A stretch of 64,000 nt of DNA from Talpa occidentalis (Eukaryota > Chordata > Mammalia > Eulipotyphla > Talpidae): assembly GCF_014898055.3 (NCBI RefSeq), contig NW_023601322.1, forward strand, positions 71,018,740 to 71,082,739. The letters are read 5' to 3'. The stretch's first letter is position 1. Each line of letters begins with the position of its first letter. Below, piece after piece: positions 21,663 to 34,060 of this stretch. Made by a program: the position numbers and the translations under genes. The notes below the pieces were generated by a model. That model saw only the letters and a list, made by a program, of their open reading frames with translations, did no database searches and was not told the DNA's origin.

Positions 21663-22903
21663 TGAGACAGACAGACAGATAGCAGAGGACATATACCCTA
21701 GAGAAAAGGCTAGAAGGTCACAAACAGTTCAAATTGTTAACAATTGCTTTGAGTGGATTACTGGTATACTGATTTTCTCCTTTGCGTTTTGCCTCTATGT
21801 TAAATCATTCTACCATAAACATTTATTCTTTAATAAATTTTAAAAAGTTATTTAATGTACATTTAAAAAAAGAAAGTATGGCATTGATCAGATTAAAATC
21901 AAAACAAAAATACCATTGGCTACATGCTGTAGTTACCCAGTCTAACAAGGCACCTGCCCAAGGCTAGTGATTGCCCAATCTCCTACAACTTTAAAATCAT
22001 TTTAGGAATGTCACCTAATTAGGCTCACACAGTATCTAAGATAAACAAAATGTGAATACAGCATAAGTTAGTTCCAAGAAATTCCTACCAACCATAATTA
22101 ATTCAGAGAAGCAATCACCAGAGCTAATGCTGTCTATTGTAAGATACATAACTCACTAGGTCTCGGTAATAGGCTACATTCAACAGGCTCACCAGGACCA
22201 GAAGTTGATTGCTAAATATGTCTTCGGTAACTCAAAGGGCATTTATTTTTATGTACTTTCTTTCTGATGGCCATTTTTTTCTGAATCTAAGATCTGCAGC
22301 AGGACAATAAGAACAATGATTTGAAATCAAAAATTTCCTGGAAAATCCAGGGCACAGGTCCCCATGCCCATCAATACAGGAGGCCAGACACGTTAGAGTG
22401 GCAGCTGTGGACATCACTGAACGTCCCTTCCTTAACTGCCTCGTGACACGACTCCCTTTGCTTTTCCTCCCTCGTTACTCTTACTCTCAAGCCCTCCTAG
22501 ATTATCTGCATTTTTCCCTTACCTACTACACAGCCACTCCTGGGCATGGATTTCCTCTGCCAGTGGCTTCTGAGATCATGGAAAGCATAAGTCTATGCAG
22601 ATGTGCAGAGAAGCTGAGATAAGCCTTGGGCATATTAGCAGCCAGATCAAGTTCCATGCACCTTGCCTTGTAGCGACCAATGAGCTCCCCTTGTACAGCA
22701 ACTCCCTGCCTCTTAACACATGGGAATAGACTGGCTGAGCAATACTGTTCATGGTCACCCCAACTCATCCTGATGCTCCTGTGGATAGACCCTAACAGTC
22801 CTCTACCTATGTTATTCTGCACCAATCTTTCTATTTTTAACAATTAGAGTTTTACTTTATTCTGCTTGGAAAAAAATGCATTTACTAACACTATTCATAA
22901 GGA
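21663..22903. other. Unrecognised sequence
   Basis: No gene or repeat family recognised. Confidence 0.45.
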
Positions 22904-22919
22904 CAAATCCTCTTTTTTT

Positions 22920-23184
22920 TATAAGATTTATTTATTTATTCATACAATAACTGGGGTACAGGCCATAGGCGGAGGGGGGGGTGAGAGGATTCACCAGAAA
23001 CAGAGTGGGGAACAGAACAAGCAGACTGACTGAAATACACTGCTGAGGGGAGCAGCGGGAGAGTCAAGAGAGGTCTGCTGTACCATGTGGGTCACCTCCC
23101 TTGCCAGGGATTGAACTCATGCTGCAGTGGCTGTGGGTAGCTTCATAGTGCTGTGCTTAACCCTTGCACCAACATGGAGGCCCC
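22920..23184 (-). mobile_element. tRNA-derived SINE, older type
   Basis: Reverse orientation with a 16-bp duplication CAAATCCTCTTTTTTT (22904-22919 and 23185-23200). Older readings GACTGAAATACACTGC and GGATTCACC. A G run near 22973. Confidence 0.95.
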
Positions 23185-23336
23185 CAAATCCTCTTTTTTT
23201 ATGGAGGTAATGCTGATAGGAGTGTTTGTATCTAAATCAAACAGAAGAGCATGCACAAAGATCTAAATGCACATGCATCTTATGGAAGTTATGCAATAAT
23301 TATATTAAAACATTTGATTAAAAAGACAAAAAAAGA

Positions 23337-23584
23337 GGGCCTCCCCGGCAGCGCAGCGGTTGAGCGCCGGGGTGCCAAGCTGCCCACAGCCTCTGTAGCG
23401 CTGGCTTGATCCCCGCCTGCTCCCCGGCCACCAGAGGAGGATCCCGCATGGCGCGCAGACCTCTCCTGCAGCCCGCTGCTCCCCTCAGCAGTGTACTTCG
23501 GTCCTTCTGCCTGCTCTGCTCCCCGCTCTGGCTCTGGTGAATTCTCTCACCCTCCCGCGCTTCTGACTGTACCCAGTGCTTGTA

Positions 23585-23643
<59 letters not shown>

Positions 23644-23650
23644 ATATTTT
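23337..23650 (+). mobile_element. tRNA-derived SINE, younger type, with long TAAA tail
   Basis: GC-rich younger copy (GTACTTCGGTCCTTCTGCC, GAATTCTCTCACCC, TTCTGACTGTACCCAGTGC). The tail is expanded into about fifteen TAAA units (23584-23645). Flanking A-rich sequences match imperfectly (AAAAAGACA on both sides). Confidence 0.95.
23584..23645 (+). repeat. (TAAA)n microsatellite in the SINE tail
   Basis: About 62 bases of uninterrupted TAAA repeats that grew from the SINE tail. Confidence 0.95.
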
Positions 23651-23661
23651 AAAAAAAAAAG

Positions 23662-25083
23662 ACATAAAAGATCTGCACCAATCTTGACGTTGCTATTAAG
23701 CTATCCATGAATATCCATGAGCAACGAACTCCTGAGTAACCTCTGTTATTTCCTTGGCTGGGGAGCATCCCTGGGTGCAGAGCAGGGGATGGAATTAGGG
23801 CTTTAACCTGAGATAGGGGAAAAACCTGACCTTCAAGTTATTCACTAAGACACCTATCAAGCTGATTGAGAACTGAATTGAGACAGAACATACTGGAAAG
23901 CAGAGGAGTCACAGGCCTAAAGCTCTCACTTTCCCCACTAGACTACAGCCAGGGCAAGAAGAGATTAATGTATGTTGAAATAAGTTGGGGCTGGCCAATT
24001 TTATCAGCTGTGTTTCTTGGCTGGACAGAATCTGGGGGGAGGGAGGGATATGCTTATTCACAAGGCTACTTAAATCAAGTTTGAGTCTTTAATCCTGCCA
24101 TCATTTTTGCTGTGGTTAAAATACCAATGGGCTACATCACATGTAATTTTTCTTCCAGAGCGGACAGAAATATCTTAATAAAAACAGATAACCATGCACG
24201 TTGAGTCTGGGATGAGGTCAAGATTAAACCAATGGAGGAAAAAGACCCCGGGGACCCAGGGGGATTGAATTTAATGTGAAAATGACATTGAATGTTAAAT
24301 CTGTCTAGGTCCAAGAACCAAGCAGACTTACATATGCTGCATTAGAGTCAAAAGGCAGGTAGAAGATGGAAATATGTGTAAAAATGAAAAAGCTCAGTAA
24401 ACAGGTTAGTCATTTTGCAATTAGGTTGAAATACAAATTAGAGGCTTTTATCTGGGTTTTTTGTGATTGATTAAAAAATGTAAGTTGTAAATTTTGAGAA
24501 ATAACTTTTTCAATAAGATGCTACACTGTCACTTTGCATTTACATTCCTTCTGTATCTTATTTGCAATGCAGCTGCAGTGACAGGATGTTAACACAATTC
24601 TGCAAGCAATTGGTATTGCAATAGGCACACTCTCCATTTGGCCTTCTCGAGGTTTACCTAACAGCATCCTCGATTGTATGAAATGAGAAAATGCAATCTT
24701 CTCCTCGATGCTGAAGATCCTGTGTGTGGAACACTTACAGGTGGAACAATGCAGTCTTGCTTCTGACAAAGAAAAGTAGCTGAACCCTTTTACCCTACTG
24801 TTCTTAGGGATGTAAGTGTTTAAATACCCACCCCCAACTGCCACTCTTTACAGGAACAACTGTCTCATTTTTCTGCATTAAAACTGGTGTGCATCCTGTT
24901 CTCTAGCTGGCAGGTTCCTCCAGTTCCTGTACATACACTGCTGCTGCGACTACTGCTGCTCTCAGCTGGAATGGTTTACCCCCTCCACCTATCCTGGTCA
25001 GCATCCATTTACCGCAAGGACTGGACACTTTCCATGTTTTATCTGATGCACCCTTTGCAACCTGTCATATAAGATGATGATGA
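23662..25083. other. Unrecognised sequence
   Basis: A 107-codon minus-strand frame at 24521-24844 is cysteine-rich but has no domain I recognise; I do not call it. Confidence 0.45.
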
Positions 25084-25141
25084 TGGTGGTGGTGGTGGTG
25101 GTGGTGGTGGTGGTGGTGGTGGTGGTGGTGGTGGTGGTGGT
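25084..25141 (+). repeat. (TGG)n microsatellite
   Basis: About nineteen uninterrupted TGG units, flanked by GAT triplets on both sides. Confidence 0.97.
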
Positions 25142-25144
25142 GAT

Positions 25145-25290
25145 GATTTTAGAGAGAAGGAAATTGAGAGGCTTAGAATGATTCAGGAAATGGCCAGATC
25201 TCACAAGATGTAGAACGAGGATTTGAACCCAGGTCTGTGGCATTCCAGAACCTGAGGACTTACCTACGGCCTCTCTTCCATCTCTCTAAT
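25145..25290 (-). repeat. MIR-like SINE fossil
   Basis: Reverse-strand MIR: GGAAATTGAGAGGCTTAGA, then GGATTTGAACCCAGGTCTGT, the best-kept MIR core motif in the window. It abuts the TGG tract. Confidence 0.7.
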
Positions 25291-27107
25291 TCTGGCTCAA
25301 TTCCATGGTCCAGCTCAAGCCTTCTTCCTGTGGCCTAAGCTGGTCAGCACTGCCCACATTATTCCCACCTATTCTACTGGATTGAACTAGAGTTGAGCAT
25401 CAAATTATTAACTGAATGCTCTGGATATGTTTCATTCCATCTCTCAACAGAATTTTCAGTTTCTCTGGGGAAGAGTAAATTACTGTCTTTCCTTATTCTC
25501 TTCCTCTCTTCCCTCAGGAAGAAGGAATAGTAATTAGATTGGATTCGTTCCCAAGGCTCCAAGTGGGTCACATTCATAAATGTGTGGGTCAGTGTGAACC
25601 TCCACACTGCCCTCTTTCATCCCTCCCTTTCTCCTCAGGGCTTAATGCATATGGGGAAGGCAGAGTCCACACCCACAGGGGAGGAGGCTAAGTCATCTTC
25701 CTGTCTCCTTTCTTCAAATACATGGGCTTGGTTTCTCTTGCTCTCTTATCTACAGCCCATGTGTCTGTCTAAAAGGTAATTAGATTCTGGAATTTAGAAC
25801 TGAGCTAAAGATTTTGAAGACTCAATTAGGCCATAAGGCTAGGCTTGCATGCTCAAGCCCAACCTACTAGAAAGTTCTTCAACAACTTTGAGTCAGTAGA
25901 AAGCAAATGTAATATATATTAAAATGGCCTATTACTATACTTTGCTGTTGTTTTCTTAACCACCTAGCCAAATAACACTTAACAGTGGGCCAGGTCTCAT
26001 GATCTCTCCCACATCCATCTCCTAGGCTCTTAGTTGTTCATTCTTTCTCTTAATTCAGAGGAGGTTTAATGGAACACTTAACTAAAGCTGACTTTTGTGG
26101 AAATTTGTAGTGTACATGTTTGTGTACATGAATTCTATGTAAGTGACAGTTAACAACAGTAATATTAAGCATGAGCTTTTGTGTTAGTCTGGGTCTTCTA
26201 TGAAGATTCCAAGAGGGATGAGAAGGACTTCATTAGGAACATGCCCATATTAAAGGGAATTTCTAAGAAGCCAGGGTAGGCTGGACAAGCTCCCAGGTGG
26301 TGATACAAGCTGGACCCCAGGTGACAGACAAGGGAAGAAGGTTGGGTAGAAGTGGGTTAGGTTGCCATGAAGTCAAAAGAAATTTCAGCAAACCTATGGG
26401 AGAGTTATTAAGCCAAAGATGCCCACCAGAAGCAGAGAGTTGATCATGGGAATCAAAATCAAGACACTTTCAAAGAATAGCATCCAGAGCCCTCATGTAT
26501 GCTCTATAAAGTAAGAGGACAGTAAAATGCAGTTTCAAGTCATCACTCTTCCACTCTTTGTCAATAATTGTTGCCTGCTCTGACCTTTCACTGCAAAACC
26601 ATTCTTTCTTCCTTATGCTTTTATTTTCAAGCAGCAGGAGGAAACACATCACTGAGACAAGAAGTACTTTGAAAGAAAAACAAAATCTAGTTTATTCAGG
26701 AAGCTTTCAAGCTGAGCACATGCAGACTGTCCAAAGCCTATTTCCCTGGGAAGTTTTAGGAAAATTGCAGAGCGATTACTGTGCCATCTTCTAATGTTTC
26801 ATACTCTATAAACAAATCAGGTTCTCCTAATTCCCATTCCTGACATTTAGTAGCTTTGATAATTGGAAAGGTATGACCCAGGCCCAGCACCCAAGGGCTG
26901 AATCATATCTCAGGCTTTGATTCTGCAGAGGAAGATGCCTGTGATCCTACTGCCACTTTGTGTTAGAAGCCACAAATATGCTGATGTGATCTACACAACA
27001 TGCTCATGGTAAACACACTCCACGAGCTCTGACTCCTCTGATACAGTGCCTTGCTAGAGTAGGTAACAGCTGGCTAATTCAGTTAGCTATGCATGATAAC
27101 TCCCAGA
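25291..27107. other. Unrecognised sequence
   Basis: The part from 26180 begins GTGTTAGTCTGGGTCTTCT, which hints at an old dispersed repeat, but I cannot assign it. No gene seen. Confidence 0.4.
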
Positions 27108-27800
27108 AGTATAATTTCATACACTGTTGGTGAGAATGCAGACTGATCCAGCCAGCATGGAAAACAGTATAGAGGTTATAGAGATTTCTCAAGATATTAA
27201 AAATAGACCATATAATCCAGCAGTTCCATTCTTTGCTATTTACCCAAAGAACACAAAAACACTAATTCAAAGGGGATATATGCACTCCTATGTTCACTGA
27301 AGCACTCTGCACAACAACCAAGTTACGGAAACAACCTAAGTGCCCAATGACAGATGAGTAGATTAGTAAGAGGTGCTACATATACACAATGGAATACTAC
27401 TCAGCTATTTTTTAAAAAAGATGAATTCTTCCCATTTGAGACATGGATGGAACTGGAGGAGATTATGCTAAGTGAAACACACCAGAGAGAGAAAGATAAA
27501 TAACAGATGATTTCAGTCACATGTGGCGTAGAGAGAAGCAAACAAAGGAATTGACAAAACAACCAAAATAAACCCTAGAAATATGACTGCAGAAATGAGG
27601 CTTGTAAGGAGGGAAGGCAGAAGGTGGGAATAAAGGGGACCCAATGGTTTATGGCAAAAGTATGTGGGAGTTCTAGCAGTGGGTGTGGTGTGGTGACATA
27701 CAGCCCAAGAAGTGCGAATCTGTTCCCCTACAGATACACAGTGCTGTAAGCCAATGTTGCTTCAAGTTAAGATTCTACACATTTCTAAAAGGAAAAAATC
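27108..27800 (+). mobile_element. Older L1 3' end, 5'-truncated
   Basis: Sense ORF2 end and 3' UTR: TTCATACACTGTTGGTGAGA, TATAATCCAGCAGTTCCATT, TACCCAAAGAACACAAAAAC, ATGGAATACTACTCAGC, then a G-rich 3' UTR ending GTAAGCCAATGTTGCTTCAA. Many indels and stops: a dead fossil of an older subfamily than the copies at 1-6183 and 61111-62328. Confidence 0.88.
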
Positions 27801-28746
27801 ACAGACATAGATCATCTATGGCAGAGCCTCCCAGCTGCTGAACAGTCACTCTACCACAAGTGGATTTTAAGACACTGACTCCTTAGATTTGTGGAGCTGA
27901 CATTGCCAAAGATCCCGAGGCCCCTTCTCTCTGATCATAATCAATATCCCTTTACAGAAGCATGTTACAATTAGTACCGTTTTTCTATTATGGACACTAA
28001 GAAAAAAAATATTGAGGAAGACAGATCTATATTAGCAACTTACATCATCCATACTGAATCAGTTATGATGTTTTGAACCAAAGTAGTAGAGAAACCAAGT
28101 CAAACTTGAACAGTAAGTAAATGCACTGACTTCTAGAATGTAATACCCAATTTGAAATGGTTGAAAGTTGAACACAGACATCTCAACTCATCCTTGTCCT
28201 CACTGTGTGGGCCAAATTTGTCCTCAGTTTTCCTTCCCTATGGCACCAAAGTAATTAGAGTAGTTCAGTCTTCATATCTCCAACCTCTATATGCAGAAAA
28301 AGCAAGAGAAGGCCTTCACTTCTGTTGGCTGGTTTTTCAGAGTGAGGAAATTTCGTTCTCAAAGCCCCTGGTACACTTCTTACTAGAGTGAACTGAATCA
28401 CATGATCCTTCCTGAACCAATCAGTCTGGACAAGTATATGTGACCACCTCATTTTATATTCCGATAATGCAGAATACCTAACAGTATGTAGCCTGTGTAA
28501 GTGGAGCACTGTGGTGTCACCGATTCTAGCCCATCCTGGACAATGATAACCAAGAAGTTGTAGGTATGACATGATAATTTTTTTGGTCTGATACACAGCT
28601 ACTAAAATTGTATATATTAAAGATTTAAAAATTTTGGTGTACCACCTAATTATATTGTGTGACACCAGAAACACACATATTATATTTTAACAATATTGGG
28701 CTTGATAGACAAGGAAAGTGAATGGTATTAGAGGATGAGACATACA
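27801..28746. other. Unrecognised sequence
   Basis: A 139-codon minus-strand frame at 28255-28674 has no recognisable domain. Nothing else supported. Confidence 0.45.
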
Positions 28747-28761
28747 AGAATAGAGGGGGTA

Positions 28762-29027
28762 GGGGCCTGCCTGGTGGTGCAAGGGATTAAGATGGGCACT
28801 GTGAAGCAATCCACAGCCACTGCAGCATGAGTTCAATCCCCAGCCAGGGAGGTGACCCACATAGCACAGCAAATCTCTCTCTCCTGCCTTGCCCGCTGCT
28901 CCCCTCCACAGTGTATTTCAGTCAGTCTGCCTGTTCTGCTCCCCACTCTGTCTCTGGTGAATCCTCTTACCCTCCACACTTCTGGCCTGTACCCCAGCTC
29001 TTATATGCATAAATCTTTTAAAAAAAA
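28762..29027 (+). mobile_element. tRNA-derived SINE, older type
   Basis: Head GGGGCCTGCCTGGTGGTGCA, older readings TATTTCAGTCAGTCTGCC, tail ATAAATCTTTTAAAAAAAAA with the pol III terminator-like TCTTTT. Flanking AAGAATAGAGGG at 28747-28758 and 29028-29039; three bases lie between the left repeat and the head. Confidence 0.92.
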
Positions 29028-29039
29028 AAGAATAGAGGG

Positions 29040-30529
29040 TGTGGTTTGCTACTCTTTCCACTGTAAAAGAGAATTCACTGAGAAATGGTGAAAAAATGAA
29101 AAATAAGAGTTGATGAGTTTGTAAAGGACCTTATATCCAAAGCTGAAGAATTCTGGTAAAATTTCATAGGAACATGGGATGCTTTTTTAGCTTTTCATTG
29201 TAAAATGATGTAATAATTGCCCTAATAATATTGAATTGAGAGGTGTATGAAGGATTCATTGGAATAGGAGATCTTTTGCTATAGTAACAAAGGACTGTAA
29301 GTAGAAAGAACAAAGTAAGTAGGGAAATCACAGGAAGGGAACATTTCAAAGAAAATATTGACTACAGTGGGCAATCAGATAAGAAGCATGAAAAGAATGA
29401 ATAGTCCAGAGTGATTTCATGATTAGAACACGTTCTTCAATGCAAGACCCTATTTAGCCTATTTAAAGTCAGGGTGTGTGTGTGTGTGTATGCGTGTGTG
29501 CACAGCACATGTGTGTGTGCACACATGCATGTGATTGTAAACTCTAATTCAGATTTTTGGCTATTTCAGACTCAAGTTCCCTTTGCAGCAGACCCTTTAG
29601 TTTCTCCTAACATGTCACTGCTCTAAAAGTAATGAGCGACACTGACATTGAAAGGACAATGTCATCAATAAGTGGTTTCACCAACTCAGTCCTGAAAGTC
29701 AACCACAAAAATCTACCTTGACTCTCCTTCCTCCTTCAAGATCAGGGCTAAACCCCTCCCTTCAGACAAAGAACCTGCTCTGCTTCTGCCCCTTCCCACA
29801 CTGCAGCACTCTGATGGGTCTTTTATGTAGAGGACTCATCACCCCATTTTGAAATGGGAAATCTCCCTGATGCCTACTGGGCATCTTTATAGAAGAGGGG
29901 CGAACGGAGCAGGTGCTGGAGAGAAGCTGCTCTGGGATCAGTCATCCTTGGTACAGAATTGCATTGGCGGCCTTCCTGCTTACTCACCGCAGAATATTTT
30001 ACAGTGATTTCCACCCTGTATCCTGGATTCTCTAACTTCTATTCCTCCGTGTTGCTGACTGTCAACCACCAAGGTCCTCTGGGAGCAGTTTCTGGCAGCT
30101 GCAACCCAGAGTGATGGTGAACAGAAGCCCAACTGGCAGGAACAGTTGCTCCTGCAGCTGTGGGCTCTAGAGGCAGGAGTGTGCCAGGTGGGATGCCTGG
30201 AATGAGGGCTGAGGAGTACTGGGGCTCTCTGGCCAGGTCATGGAAAGCTCAGTGTTGCAATTATTTTGACTTTGAGGTTCCAGGAAAGGTAAACCTGTCA
30301 GGGTGACTGGGAATCAATCTCTTGACAAATGTCTGCTCGTCTGGCTGATGACACTTAGTCAAAACTGAGTCTTAGCTTAGAAACATCCTTGATTCTCCTT
30401 TTCTTAGACAATTTCCTGGGGATAGACATTACTGGAAAAAATACAGGTACAGATGGTTAAGTCTAATTTTCTGTTTCTCAATCTTCCTCACTGCCAGGAT
30501 AAGAAATTCTAGGTGTCAATAATAGCAGT
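29040..30529. other. Unrecognised sequence with a GT tract
   Basis: Contains an alternating purine-pyrimidine GT/CA stretch at 29473-29533 with potential for Z-DNA. No gene or repeat family recognised. Confidence 0.45.
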
Positions 30530-31100
30530 GGTGGTGGCAGTGGTAGTAGCAGTAGTGACGTAATAGGAACTCTTATTCCCAGGCTCCCTGTATGCCAAAC
30601 AATAAACTAGATAGAATCAGTGTATTAGTGCACATATTTAGGAGGGCAGTTAATTTAACTTAATAACCCTACAAATTATGTACTATTTTCACCTGTTTTA
30701 CAGATGAGTAAACAGAATTTAAAATATTAAGTGCTTTGCCTCACATAACAACAAATAATTAACACAACCAAGATTTTTTTTTTTAAGATTTATTTATTTA
30801 TATATATAAGCACTGGGTACAGTCAGAAGCGCAGGAGGGTGAGAGAATTCACCGGAGCCAGAGTGGGGAACAGAACAGGCAGACTGATGAAATACACTGC
30901 TGAGGGAAACAGTGGGGGTGGCAGGAGAGGTCTGTCGTGCCATATGGGACCCTCACCAGGGATGGAACCGGCGCTTTAGAGGCTGCAGGCAGTTTCTAAG
31001 CCCAGCGCTCAACCACTGTGCCACCAGGGGAGGCCTAACACAACCAAGATTTGATCTCAGGATTGCCAGATTAATGATTACATGTGCCACACCGTGTGCA
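30530..31100 (-). repeat. MIR-like SINE fossil split by a younger SINE
   Basis: Reverse-strand MIR features at 30650-30770 (CACCTGTTTTACAGATGAG...) resume after the SINE at 31036 with GATTTGATCTCAGGATTGCC. The SINE at 30777-31035 divides it. Confidence 0.6.
30777..31035 (-). mobile_element. tRNA-derived SINE, intermediate type, nested in MIR
   Basis: Reverse orientation with a 17-bp duplication TAACACAACCAAGATTT (30760-30776 and 31036-31052). It mixes younger tail-side readings (GTCAGAAGCGCAGGAGGG, GAATTCACC) with older middle readings (GAAATACACTGC). Confidence 0.93.
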
Positions 31101-31175
31101 AGAAATAAGTCACAGCATTTACCTTATTTTTGCAATAGACAAATGTATAGATTTCATGCACTTAAATATATTTTA

Positions 31176-31450
31176 GGGCCTCCCAGTGGTGCAGCAGGTT
31201 GAGCACAGTACTGTGAGGCTGTCTGCAGCCTCTACAGTGCAAGTTTGATTCCCGGGCAGCCAGGGAGATGCCCACATGGCTCAGCAGACCTCTCCTGTCT
31301 TGCCCGCTATTACCCTCAGCAGTGTTTTCGGTCCATCTGCCTGTTCTGATGCCTGCTCTGTGTCTGGTGAATCCTCTCACCCTCCCATGCATCTGGCCTG
31401 TGCCCCAGCTCTCATATAATAATAAAAAAAAAAATCTTAAAAAATTTTTT
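31176..31450 (+). mobile_element. tRNA-derived SINE, mixed or older type
   Basis: Head GGGCCTCCCAGTGGTGCAGC, body with GAATCCTCTCACCCTCCCAT and CTGGCCTGTGCCCCAGCTC, tail AATAATAAAAAAAAAAATCTT. Flanking CTTAAATATA (31161-31170) and CTTAATATA (31451-31459) match imperfectly. Confidence 0.9.
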
Positions 31451-31511
31451 CTTAATATAATGAAATGCCTTCTTTCCTCTCTTAAAAGTGAAAAGGAAAA
31501 TGGTCATATGT

Positions 31512-32560
31512 TGTCGTTGAGAGGGTAAACTGGGACAACCACTTTGGAAAACCGATGGCATTTTTTACTAAAGTTGAGCTTTCTGCCACCTGGCCAAGGA
31601 GCCAAGTGCTTGGTTGCCCTCACTCCAGGCATTCCAACTGCATGCTCCTGCCTCCAGGGGCAACATTCTATGATCCAGCAATTCTACTCCTGAGTATATG
31701 TGCACATATATAGCAAAAGAAATGTACCAGGGCCTCCCCGGTGGCGCAGTGGTTGAGCGCTGGGTTGCGAAGCTGCCCGCGGCCTCTGCGGCGCCGGTTC
31801 GATCCCCGGCTGCTCCCCGGTCACCGGAGGAGGGTCCCACATGGCACGCAGACCTCTCCTGCCACCCGCTGCTCCCCTCAGCAGTGTACTTCGGTCCTTC
31901 TGCCTGTTCTGCTCCCTGCTCTGGCTCTGGTGAATTCTCTCACCCTCCCGCGCTTCTGACTGTACCCAGTGCATGTATAAACAAACAAACTAAATAAATA
32001 AATAAATAAATAAAGCATGCCTCTATTTAAAAAAAAAAAAAAGAAATGTACCAAAAAAACTCACAACAGCATTATTTGCAATAGCCCGAAACAGGAAATA
32101 ATGCATGGCCTATCAATAGAAGTACGGATACATAAATGGGGTATAATAACACACTGGAATACCATACAGCAATAAAAAAGGAACTAACTACTACATACAA
32201 CAACATGGATGAATGCTGTCTCTTAGGAAGACACAAAGAATACATGCTATATGGTTCAGTTTATACAATTCAAACACAGATACAACTATAGTATTAAGAG
32301 TTTTATATTCAGAATAGGATTATGAGGGAAAGCAAAGAAGTAATGACCATAAAAGTGAGAAAATGGAATGGGAAAGGGCATGGTCATAGCGGGTAAAGGT
32401 TGAGACAGGCTTCTGAGGTGCTAGCAGTGTTCTGAGATGTTGACTTGTAAAGGTAGTTACATCTGGCTTGTTTTATAATAATTTGTTAAATCTAACACCT
32501 ATGCATTTTCTCTATGTGTATAATACCCTACAACTGAGATGAATTAAAAACTACTATAAT
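31512..32560 (+). mobile_element. Old L1 3' end, interrupted by a SINE
   Basis: AACTGGGACAACCACTTTGG, then TATGATCCAGCAATTCTACTC and, past the SINE, CAACAGCATTATTTGCAATAG, AATACCATACAGCAATAAAAAA and a diverged 3' UTR. This pattern belongs to an L1 subfamily much older than the copy at 1-6183. Sequence at about 31575-31670 does not fit L1 and may be an insertion. Confidence 0.8.
31730..32038 (+). mobile_element. tRNA-derived SINE, younger type, reference copy
   Basis: The best-preserved copy. A 15-bp duplication AAAAGAAATGTACCA lies on both sides (31715-31729 and 32039-32053). The A box, TGGCGCAGTGG, is at 31742-31752 and the B box, GGTTCGATCCC, at 31796-31806, both close to the tRNA internal promoter. 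The non-tRNA body runs to about 31980 and the AAAT tail follows. It lies in an old L1. Confidence 0.97.
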
Positions 32561-33579
32561 AGAGGGGGGAAAGGAAAAAGAAATAGCAACTTTTGCTTTC
32601 AAATTCAAGCTAAAAATTTTTGGTGAGTATCCCATTTTAGGACAGAGTTTAATTGACAGGATCTCTTGCCTCTGTAGTCTTTCCACTCTCTTTGCTAATC
32701 TGAAGTTCCCCTACTCCCAAGTTTTTATTATCTTTACTATTTTTGTTATTAAGGTCATGTTTCCTAGCTCACATTATAGGTGGCAGCACTCAAGTGTTAG
32801 TGCTAACTTCTCTAAGAAGGAACTGATTGATTTCTCTCATCTGCTCTTACAGAAATAATCATGAGCTTTTCAAGTTACCCTTGACTCAAGGATGTTTTTG
32901 CAATTGGTAAATGGTAACAGTGAGGTTTATTGTTTTAATTAACACATATGAATAAAGGCTTGTCAGAACTTGTCAAAACTAGCAACATGGACAGCCATGG
33001 TATCAGGGGATGGAGATGGGATGGAAGGATGTCCCAACACATGGCCATGGCAGGTACCCCAGGCCAGAGCAGGCAGTGGCATGGAGCCCAGCTTCTGGTT
33101 GCAAAGGTCTATGTAGATAGCAAGTCAAGTTACTCAGTTGGGATGATCCTAAACTTGTGACTCACCAGCTAAGAGAATTTAAGACAATTTGAGGGTTTTA
33201 TTGAGCCCAAAGTTTAATCACATAGAAAAGCAAGTGATAGTAAGAAACTGTCTCATCTTCTGCAAAGCAGCTGGCTGTTTTGATTGATTTGCACTCTTTC
33301 TTGGTTAGCAATCGATTCCACATTCACATGCCTAGTCAAACTAAACTTAGTCTCCCAATGGACTATGGTGGAGGACGATGCATGCCTTAGGTCTGCATGC
33401 ATCTGAAGGGATTATATAGTGTTGTAAAACCAGTGATACCTCAATTTAAAAAAATAATAAACAGTCTCACTGTCTTCAGTGAGCAACAGGAATGAAACTT
33501 TTGCAAAGCAATACATGGTCCATTTCATTCTGCATAATGGAGTACTTAAGTCATAAACATTGACTGAAAATTTTAGTCT
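32561..33579. other. Unrecognised sequence
   Basis: A 70-codon frame at 32948-33160 lacks a domain. Nothing else supported. Confidence 0.45.
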
Positions 33580-33745
33580 TCCAGGCACTGTTCTAAGCTA
33601 TTTAGGTATAGAATTTCATTTAATCTATATAATAGCTTCATAAGGTTAGTTCTATTTTTATTACCTCCTTTTACCAAGGAGAAAACTAAGACACAGAAAG
33701 CTTAAGTAGTCTGTCTTATAAGCCACATTACAATTCTTTGGGGGA
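33580..33745 (-). repeat. MIR-like SINE fossil
   Basis: CCAGGCACTGTTCTAAGCT, then TTATTACCTCCTTTTACCA and GAGAAAACTAAGACACAGAA: the reverse-strand MIR order. Confidence 0.65.
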
Positions 33746-33779
33746 AGTGGAGTGTGCAAAATAAAGTTAATCTGAGTTT

Positions 33780-34060
33780 TTCTTTCCTCTGTTTCTCTAA
33801 ATCTTACCCATCTTTCAAGACACCTAAAATTTTACTTCTTTCTTGAAACATTCACTAACAGATGTATTATTTTCTGAATTACATGGTATCTTCTCAAATA
33901 TTGACAATCTTTGTGCACATTCATTCTGATCCTGCCTATGCATCTCTCCCAAAATAAACTACAAGCTCACTGAGTACAAGGGCTCTCCACCTTGCCTCAC
34001 TTCCCAAAGACTGATGCTTATAAGCACATGTCAGGGACTTTAATTGTTGAATTAAACCAA
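33780..34060 (+). repeat. L2-like LINE 3' end
   Basis: Follows the L2 3' end order: AAACATTCACTAACAG, AACTACAAGCTCACTGAG, AAGGGCTCTCCACCTTGCC and the final TGTTGAATTAA. Diverged. Confidence 0.6.

Noticed and set aside
23318..23665. 115-codon minus-strand frame with repeated FIYLFIYL
   Set aside because: It is a translation of the TAAA tail and SINE body, not a gene.
24998..25243. 81-codon minus-strand frame rich in threonine
   Set aside because: It reads through the TGG microsatellite; no domain.
31698..31997. Overlapping 96-99-codon frames on both strands
   Set aside because: They lie within a GC-rich SINE and recur in other SINE copies.
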